Source of the DNA: Sulfuricurvum sp.
Lineage (GTDB): Bacteria > Campylobacterota > Campylobacteria > Campylobacterales > Sulfurimonadaceae
Length of the DNA stretch: 11,228 bases
Assembly: GCA_024635855.1 (NCBI GenBank)
Contig: JAGXHZ010000007.1
Coordinates: 1 to 11,228, forward strand
Direction of reading: 5' to 3'
The notes under the pieces are model-generated. The model had not been told where the DNA came from. It did not search any database and saw only the letters and a program-made list of their open reading frames with translations. The translations under genes were made by a program, and so were the position numbers. Positions 8,201 to 11,228 of this stretch are shown here, piece by piece (the stretch's first letter is position 1; the number at the start of each line of letters is the position of its first letter).

Positions 8201-8410
8201 GATTTGAGACTCTAGTGGGGTTAGAATGGTATTGGCAATCGTCTGTGCATCCGCACCGGGATACTGTGCGCTTACAACAACCGTAGGAGGGGTAATATTC
8301 GGCAGTTGTGAAATCGGCAGACTCTTGATGGCCGTAAATCCAAGTAGCATGATAATCATGGCGATAACCGCCGATAAAACGGGACGATCGATAAAATATT
8401 TACTAAACAT
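5276..8410 (-). CDS. RND multidrug efflux transporter, HAE1/AcrB-CmeB type
   Basis: This 1044-residue inner-membrane proton/drug antiporter is the motor of the efflux system. The N-terminus MFSKYFIDRPVLSAVIAMII with LPISQLPNITPP is typical of AcrB-like pumps, as is the length. Two six-TM bundles alternate with two large periplasmic loops (about 30-335 and 560-870). Proton-relay residues are present: D410-D411 in GIVVDDAIVVIEN, K939 in LSAKNAILVVEFAEE, R971 and T976 in RYRPMMMTS. The motifs FLQSTRAALIPVLSIPISL (362-380), GMTGQLYKQFA (464-474) and ALYERWTLPISIMLAVP (888-904) are also there. HAE1 pumps export hydrophobic drugs, bile-like detergents or solvents; the substrate here is not predictable. 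Its ATG lies 2 bp after the adaptor stop. I see only a poor ribosome-binding site (GGTAA), so translation is probably coupled. Confidence 0.97.
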   Translation of the reverse strand: MFSKYFIDRPVLSAVIAMIIMLLGFTAIKSLPISQLPNITPPTVVVSAQYPGADAQTIANTILTPLESQISGADGLMYMSSKAAALPGSASITCTFNIGVNQDLAAVDIQNRINTIIAQLPQSTRDLGVSVQKKTSDILLITAITSPDASFTDTQISNYISSNLLDEIKKIPGAGRAQIFGQRDFAMRIWLNPDKMASLGVTTAEIAGAIKDQNLQVSPGRLGQGPTNNEQMLTMQLTSQGRFSTPEEFQNIIIRAKNDGASLRLKDVARVELGSQNYEFFGRVNGKPAAMIGIFADTNANALDTSAAVAAKMEQLSHKFPKGIEYSIPYDTTDFVKISIEEVIFTLLASIVLVSLVIYLFLQSTRAALIPVLSIPISLTGAFIGMYLLGYSINTLTLFGLVLAIGIVVDDAIVVIENMERILQSEKLSPRAAAIKAMSQISGPVIAIVLVMCAVFVPATFMGGMTGQLYKQFAATIAISVVFSGFMALTFAPSIGALILKHHEKEPARFFRWFNRIFGKMTENYVRRSGWMIRKSFIFLIIYLSTYFFIGFFHKTLPTAFLPMEDQGYFITAIVLPDGATANRTLEVVKQVEAILGEHEGVAKFTAITGLNILTFSQEPNAAVIFTRLKPWDERTTKELKIFGILGSIGPKLGSIKEAKVFAMPPPPIRGMGPSDMFSLRILQPGDNNVTRLSETTNTFLNTLRNEKSIKNPFSTMNITTPTLAIEVNREKAKMLGLSIADIFQTLQASIGTMYVNQFDKNGKTYWVQMQSDAPYRATPEDIGRAWVRSSSGVMIPLSSVVKVTMSSAPSSIEHFNGVLSTTVMGSPAPGYSSGEIIKVVENAGDTLLPSSASYDWDGLYLQEKLVGSKAMIIMAFALIMVYLILAALYERWTLPISIMLAVPYGIMGAYAVVWLIPFLNNNVFFQIGLLTLIALSAKNAILVVEFAEEQRHAGKNIYDAAMEAARLRYRPMMMTSFAFLAGMLPLIFSSGAGAGGRFSIGIAMFGGMLAATFIERYFIPYLYYWVATFQEKIAPHKEVSDEN

Positions 8411-8412
8411 GA

Positions 8413-9543
8413 TTATTTACCATTCACAATAATATTGGCACCGGGTTTGAGTTTGGCTAAACCATCTGCGGCGATTTTATCCCCAACCTTTAAACCGCTT
8501 TCGATCAATACATTTTCACCGATCCATTGGGTAGCAACAACCGGTTTGGCCGTAACCGTATTGTTGGTTTCAATACTGTAAACAAATTTGCCTTTTTCAC
8601 CGGTCATAAGCGTTTTTTGAGGGATATAAAGGGCATCTTTCCACTCCATTCCTTTGACTTTTACGTGAACGAATTGTCCCGGAAGGAGAAGGTGGTCACG
8701 ATTATCAATGAGGGCGCGATAGCTGATGGTTCCCGTTGTCGGATCGATAAATGGCGAAATAAAGTTTATTGTTCCTTTTTTATTCACAACCGTTCCATCC
8801 GCCAGGGTGAGTTCTACTTCGTATTGTCCATTTTTTGGAGCAATGAGTTTACCGCTTGCAAGAGCATTTTGTCGTGTAATTTTTTGGTTTTCACTAAAGG
8901 TAAAATTGACATACATCGGATCGCTTTGATACATCGTGGTTAAAAGCCCATTCGCACCTGCGGCGATATAGGTTCCCACGTCCATTTTGGATTTATCGAC
9001 AAATCCGCTGATGGGCGCTTTGATCGTGGTGTAGCTGAGATTGAGTTTGGCTTGTTCCAGTACAGCTCGTGCTCCCATCAATGCAGCCGCAGCATTACGT
9101 TCATTTGCCGTTGCAGTATCGAGATCTTGTTGACTCGCAGCATTGGCGGATGCCAGGGGTTTGATTCGATTGTAAACCGCCATAGCATTGGTATGGTTTG
9201 CATGGGCTAGCTCAAATGCAGCTTTGGCACTCTCAAGAGAGTTTTTCAAGTCCGATGGGTCAATGATAAAAAGAGTTTGTCCTTTGCTGACCATTTGACC
9301 TTCTGTATAAACCCGTTTTTGCAAATACCCATTCACACGTGCATAGATTTGAACCGTATTAAATGCCATAGTTTGACCCGTTGCTTCCAGAACTGCGGGG
9401 AAATTTCCTGAAGCAACCGTAGTGACAGTTACGGGAACAGGACCTTCGGGAGGCTTTTCCATTCCCGCAGCTTTTGGGCGTTCACATCCCCCTAATGCAA
9501 GCAGTAAAGCAGAGGATAGGGCTAGTGTGGTAAAACGGTTCAT
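8413..9543 (-). CDS. RND efflux periplasmic adaptor lipoprotein (HlyD/AcrA/CmeA type)
   Basis: This 376-residue adaptor links the RND pump to the outer-membrane channel. A lipoprotein signal ends in LALGGC, with Cys20 as lipid anchor. The two halves of the lipoyl domain are at about 68-95 (VNGYLQKRVYTEGQMVSKGQ, LFIID) and 169-193 (LSYTTIKAPISGFVDKSKMDVG). They flank an Ala-rich alpha-hairpin (97-167) that would contact the channel. A beta-barrel (about 205-298, with SPFIDPTTGTISYRA and LLPGQFVHVKV) and a membrane-proximal domain (about 300-376, with GLKVGDKIAADGLAKLKPG) follow. All four standard modules are present and length is normal. Its ATG overlaps the regulator's TGA as ATGA, and AAGGA 7 nt upstream lies inside the regulator gene, so the pair is translationally coupled. 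Confidence 0.95.
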   Translation of the reverse strand: MNRFTTLALSSALLLALGGCERPKAAGMEKPPEGPVPVTVTTVASGNFPAVLEATGQTMAFNTVQIYARVNGYLQKRVYTEGQMVSKGQTLFIIDPSDLKNSLESAKAAFELAHANHTNAMAVYNRIKPLASANAASQQDLDTATANERNAAAALMGARAVLEQAKLNLSYTTIKAPISGFVDKSKMDVGTYIAAGANGLLTTMYQSDPMYVNFTFSENQKITRQNALASGKLIAPKNGQYEVELTLADGTVVNKKGTINFISPFIDPTTGTISYRALIDNRDHLLLPGQFVHVKVKGMEWKDALYIPQKTLMTGEKGKFVYSIETNNTVTAKPVVATQWIGENVLIESGLKVGDKIAADGLAKLKPGANIIVNGK

Positions 9544-10010
9544 TTGGATTCCTTGGGTGAATTTTTAGAATAATTTAAAAGAGAACACATCTGTTTTAAG
9601 ACGCGTAAAGTAATGGCAAGTTCGTTGGGATCGATGTCGTTATGGATATATGCATTTGCCCCAGCTAACGTTTCCATAGTAGGTTTTTCCAATGCAATTC
9701 CATGCGGCGTAAGAGTGACAAGGTTACATCGTTTATCATGTTCATCAGTGGTGCGAGCGATCAATGCACGTTTTTCTAATCCTACAATGAGCCGCGTGAT
9801 ACTCGCTTTATCTTTGCCAACAAAATCGGCAATGGTTTGTTGCGTAGCACTTTTTTCATTCCATAATGTAACCATCACCTTAAACTGCTCGATGGTCATA
9901 TCGATACCGTTAAGTGCGAGTTGTCGCGTTAAGAACGTACGCGCCGCAAAAGCAGCATGATTGGTTAAACAGCCTAATGATTCATCAATGGGGCATTCAC
10001 ATCGATTCAT
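9540..10010 (-). CDS. MarR-family transcriptional regulator of the efflux operon
   Basis: This 156-residue dimeric winged-helix regulator is first in the operon it probably represses. The wHTH lies at about 56-104: TQQTIADFVGKDKASITRLI is the helix-turn-helix with recognition helix near KASITRLI. It continues as GLEKRALIARTTDEHDKRCN, with the MarR-type D-x-R wing, then VTLTPHG. Flanking helices (15-50 and 108-148) would form the dimer and ligand site. Start choice: the ATG at 10010 has AAAGGGGGAA a few nt upstream. A longer frame reaches a TTG at 10040, but that codon lies inside the operator palindrome, so I reject it. Cysteines C4, C6, C14, C95 and C142 include an N-terminal CxC. A ligand- or thiol-triggered release of repression is plausible; the inducer is unknown. 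Confidence 0.93.
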   Translation of the reverse strand: MNRCECPIDESLGCLTNHAAFAARTFLTRQLALNGIDMTIEQFKVMVTLWNEKSATQQTIADFVGKDKASITRLIVGLEKRALIARTTDEHDKRCNLVTLTPHGIALEKPTMETLAGANAYIHNDIDPNELAITLRVLKQMCSLLNYSKNSPKESK

Positions 10011-10025
10011 ACTTCCCCCTTTATA

Positions 10026-10043
10026 TAGTTGACTATGCAACTA
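10026..10043. promoter_or_regulatory. Probable MarR operator, perfect inverted repeat
   Basis: TAGTTG (10026-10031) and CAACTA (10038-10043) form a perfect 6-bp inverted repeat around a 6-bp spacer. That is the size and style of known MarR-family operators (an 18-bp TAGTTG-type palindrome). It lies between the predicted transcription start and the regulator's ribosome-binding site, so a bound dimer would block RNA polymerase clearance. Binding by the adjacent MarR protein is inferred. Confidence 0.8.
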
Positions 10044-10053
10044 ATTAAAGAGA

Positions 10054-10082
10054 ATTGTATCCTTGCCTCTTTGAAATGTCAA
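10054..10082 (-). promoter_or_regulatory. Sigma70 promoter of the marR-efflux operon
   Basis: On the minus strand a perfect -35 TTGACA (10077-10082) is followed by exactly 17 bp and the -10 TACAAT (10054-10059). Transcription would begin near 10047, just ahead of the operator palindrome and about 37 nt before the regulator ATG. The -35 starts only 16 bp after the stop codon of the upstream Nudix gene, so the efflux operon need not rely on that gene's transcript. Confidence 0.8.
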
Positions 10083-10098
10083 GAGTAAATGTACTGGA

Positions 10099-10671
10099 TC
10101 ACAAGGTGATTTTTAATACTTCTTTTAAAAGCACTTCAAGATCCTCTTTTGTTGCACCGGCAAATGCATTTTTCATAAATTGCACTATTCCTTTGTTTTC
10201 GTGCTGAATCAGCGGGACAATCTTAATTCCTGTAATCTCCGACATAAAATGCGATTGATCTCCCTCTTCGTATGCATGAAGGAGGATAGAGCGGGAAAAA
10301 TTATTGAGGATATGATAGTAGATGTGCAAAAATTCTGCTTCGAGAACTTTTAACCCATAAAAGTGGGTGACAATACGGCTTTCATGCGTTACGATCGGAT
10401 GGACTTGAGAGGGTTTGATCGTAATACCGATTTCCTCTTTTACCTCACGTACAAGGGCATCCAAAAGGGATTCATTCTCATCAACCGTCCCCCCTGGAAA
10501 TCCCATTCGTCCATCCCAGCGATCGATCATGATGAGGGCAGGGCATTTTATATGCTGCATATCATCCTTAAAATATTTCCAAGGTGAAATCGATTCAACA
10601 TAGATAGCTAAAAATACAGCATTTTTTTTAGGATGTTCACTCCAGCCAAAGGGTACTCTTCGTGTTGTCAT
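10099..10671 (-). CDS. Nudix hydrolase
   Basis: This 190-residue protein has a complete Nudix box GX5EX7REUXEEXGU: G61, E67, R75-E76, E79-E80, G82 in GGTVDENESLLDALVREVKEEIGI (split here as GGTVDENE, SLLDALV, REVKEEIGI). The glutamates E76, E79 and E80 would bind the catalytic Mg2+/Mn2+. Such enzymes hydrolyse nucleoside diphosphates linked to another moiety. The preceding DRWDGRMGFPGG resembles the FDGxxGFPGG run of NUDT16-like members, but the substrate cannot be told from sequence. The ATG at 10671 has only a weak purine stretch (GAGAG) upstream. It is read in the same direction as the efflux operon but has no evident functional link to it, and the operon's own promoter starts 16 bp after this stop. 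TATTAT (10740-10745 complement) is a possible but weak -10 for it. Confidence 0.92.
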   Translation of the reverse strand: MTTRRVPFGWSEHPKKNAVFLAIYVESISPWKYFKDDMQHIKCPALIMIDRWDGRMGFPGGTVDENESLLDALVREVKEEIGITIKPSQVHPIVTHESRIVTHFYGLKVLEAEFLHIYYHILNNFSRSILLHAYEEGDQSHFMSEITGIKIVPLIQHENKGIVQFMKNAFAGATKEDLEVLLKEVLKITL

Positions 10672-10862
10672 GTTTAAGCTCTCACTAATTTATTAAGATG
10701 AGGAAATTTTTTAGGGCTTTTAGAGCAATTTAGTGTAAAATAATACCCTTGTGATTCTAAAAAAGAGTTGGTTTTTCAATAATAATGAAGAATGTGGGGA
10801 AAATTATTGGTCTTACTTTCACTAGATAATCCTGTTTAATCCAAGCTTAAAAAATGTTTGGC
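10672..10862. other. AT-rich intergenic region between Nudix gene and rplU promoter
   Basis: About 190 bp without a supported gene, between two divergent genes. It should hold the promoter of the Nudix gene; TATTAT on the minus strand at 10740-10745 is the best -10 candidate, with no good -35. A loose inverted repeat CAATAAT (10778-10784) / ATTATTG (10803-10809) is visible but could be chance in such AT-rich DNA. I see no tRNA, small ORF with a ribosome-binding site, or terminator. Confidence 0.5.
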
Positions 10863-10868
10863 TATAAT
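10857..10868 (+). promoter_or_regulatory. rplU promoter (-10 region)
   Basis: TTTGGC-TATAAT, with the perfect -10 at 10863-10868 followed by TC, resembles Campylobacterota sigma70 promoters, where the -35 is poorly conserved and the T-rich stretch plus G before TATAAT matters. No TTGACA-like box lies 17 bp upstream. Transcription would start near 10875, leaving a leader of about 30 nt before rplU. Confidence 0.65.
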
Positions 10869-10904
10869 TCGCAACTTTTGTAGACTTATAGGTAAGGAAT
10901 GCTA

Positions 10905-11213
10905 ATGTACGCAATCATTAAAAATGGTGGTAAACAGTACAAAGTTCAAGTGGGCGATATCCTCTTGTTCGATAAAATGGGACTAGATCCTAAAACTGCC
11001 ATCGAAATCAAAGAAGTTTTAGCTGTTAATAGCGGCGAACTTCGCACTGGTACTCCATTCGGAGAGGGTGCTGTTGTTATGGCTGAAGTAATCAATGAAG
11101 GTCGTGACCGTAAAGTCGTAATTTTCAAAAAACGTCGTCGTAAAGACAGTAAAGTAAAACGTGGTTTCCGTAGAGATCACACACGCGTTCGCATCATCAA
11201 GATCGCTGCGTAA
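10905..11213 (+). CDS. rplU: 50S ribosomal protein L21
   Basis: This 102-residue protein, the usual L21 length, binds 23S rRNA in the large subunit. It opens with the canonical [18 protein letters not shown] and carries the basic C-terminal rRNA-binding stretch [20 protein letters not shown] (74-93). I chose the ATG at 10905, since AAGGA (10894-10898) is 6 nt upstream and the N-terminus then matches the family. An in-frame ATG at 10899 would add only Met-Leu and overlaps the ribosome-binding site. In most bacteria rplU is followed by rpmA (L27), which fits the AGGAGG at the window's end. Confidence 0.98.
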   Translation: MYAIIKNGGKQYKVQVGDILLFDKMGLDPKTAIEIKEVLAVNSGELRTGTPFGEGAVVMAEVINEGRDRKVVIFKKRRRKDSKVKRGFRRDHTRVRIIKIAA

Positions 11214-11222
11214 TTATAAAGT

Positions 11223-11228
11223 AGGAGG
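11223..11228 (+). promoter_or_regulatory. Ribosome-binding site of the next gene, probably rpmA
   Basis: A perfect AGGAGG occupies the last six bases, 9 nt after the rplU stop. The start codon it serves lies beyond the window. By the near-universal rplU-rpmA order, the gene is probably ribosomal protein L27; this cannot be checked here. Confidence 0.7.

Noticed and set aside
8527..8943. + strand frame of 138 codons opposite the adaptor gene
   Set aside because: Shadow of the HlyD-type adaptor on the other strand; no domain and no fitting ribosome-binding site.
9613..9960. + strand frame opposite the MarR gene
   Set aside because: Antisense to a complete wHTH regulator; the composition (Ser/Val-rich) is a by-product of that gene's codons.
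10011..10040. Longer MarR start at a TTG (10040), adding ten residues
   Set aside because: The TTG lies within the operator palindrome and would use no ribosome-binding site, while the strong AAAGGGGGAA would then be coding. The ATG at 10010 fits better.
10098..10115. ATCAC-AAG-GTGAT followed by T's at the end of the Nudix gene as a terminator
   Set aside because: The T run follows on the + strand, opposite to the Nudix transcript, and the stem is only 5 bp; probably chance.

Overview
The window reads as a piece of chromosome from a Campylobacterota (epsilonproteobacterial) species, plausibly a Sulfuricurvum/Sulfurimonas-like organism. This rests on the overall protein flavour, the moderately AT-rich coding style, a CmeABC-like RND pump, and a weak -35/strong TATAAT promoter in front of rplU. 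The genus is inference, because no rRNA gene is present.

Left part (1-3780, all on +). First comes the 3' portion of a large secreted protein, with three 94-residue Ig-like repeats followed by a DUF3494 'ice-binding-like' domain. A two-TM protein of the low-affinity iron permease family follows 15 nt later. Then come two outer-membrane proteins: an OmpA-type protein (beta-barrel, EPKTVT linker, thrombospondin type-3 repeat, peptidoglycan-binding domain) and a YfaZ-family beta-barrel. The two OMP genes are each preceded by a 39-nt element that folds into the same hairpin (6-bp stem, bulged A, 5-bp stem, tetraloop, then a conserved GGAGTTACA tail). The two copies differ mostly at paired positions, and pairing is kept at each of them. 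This is the least explained and most interesting signal in the window.

Centre (3862-10010, all on -, read right to left). This is a compact four-gene operon: MarR-family repressor, periplasmic adaptor lipoprotein, HAE1-type RND transporter, and NodT/OprM-type outer-membrane lipoprotein. Gene junctions are 4-bp overlap, 2-bp gap and 11-bp overlap. It encodes a complete tripartite drug/toxicant exporter with its own regulator. A near-consensus sigma70 promoter (TTGACA-17-TACAAT) lies upstream, with a perfect 6-6-6 inverted repeat just downstream of the expected start site, as expected for an autorepressed MarR operon. The + strand operon and this - strand operon converge on a REP-like CTGGATTCC palindrome.

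Right part (10099-11228). A Nudix hydrolase on - has its stop codon 16 bp before the efflux promoter. A roughly 230-bp AT-rich intergenic region follows, then rplU (ribosomal protein L21) on +. The window ends on an AGGAGG ribosome-binding site that probably belongs to rpmA.
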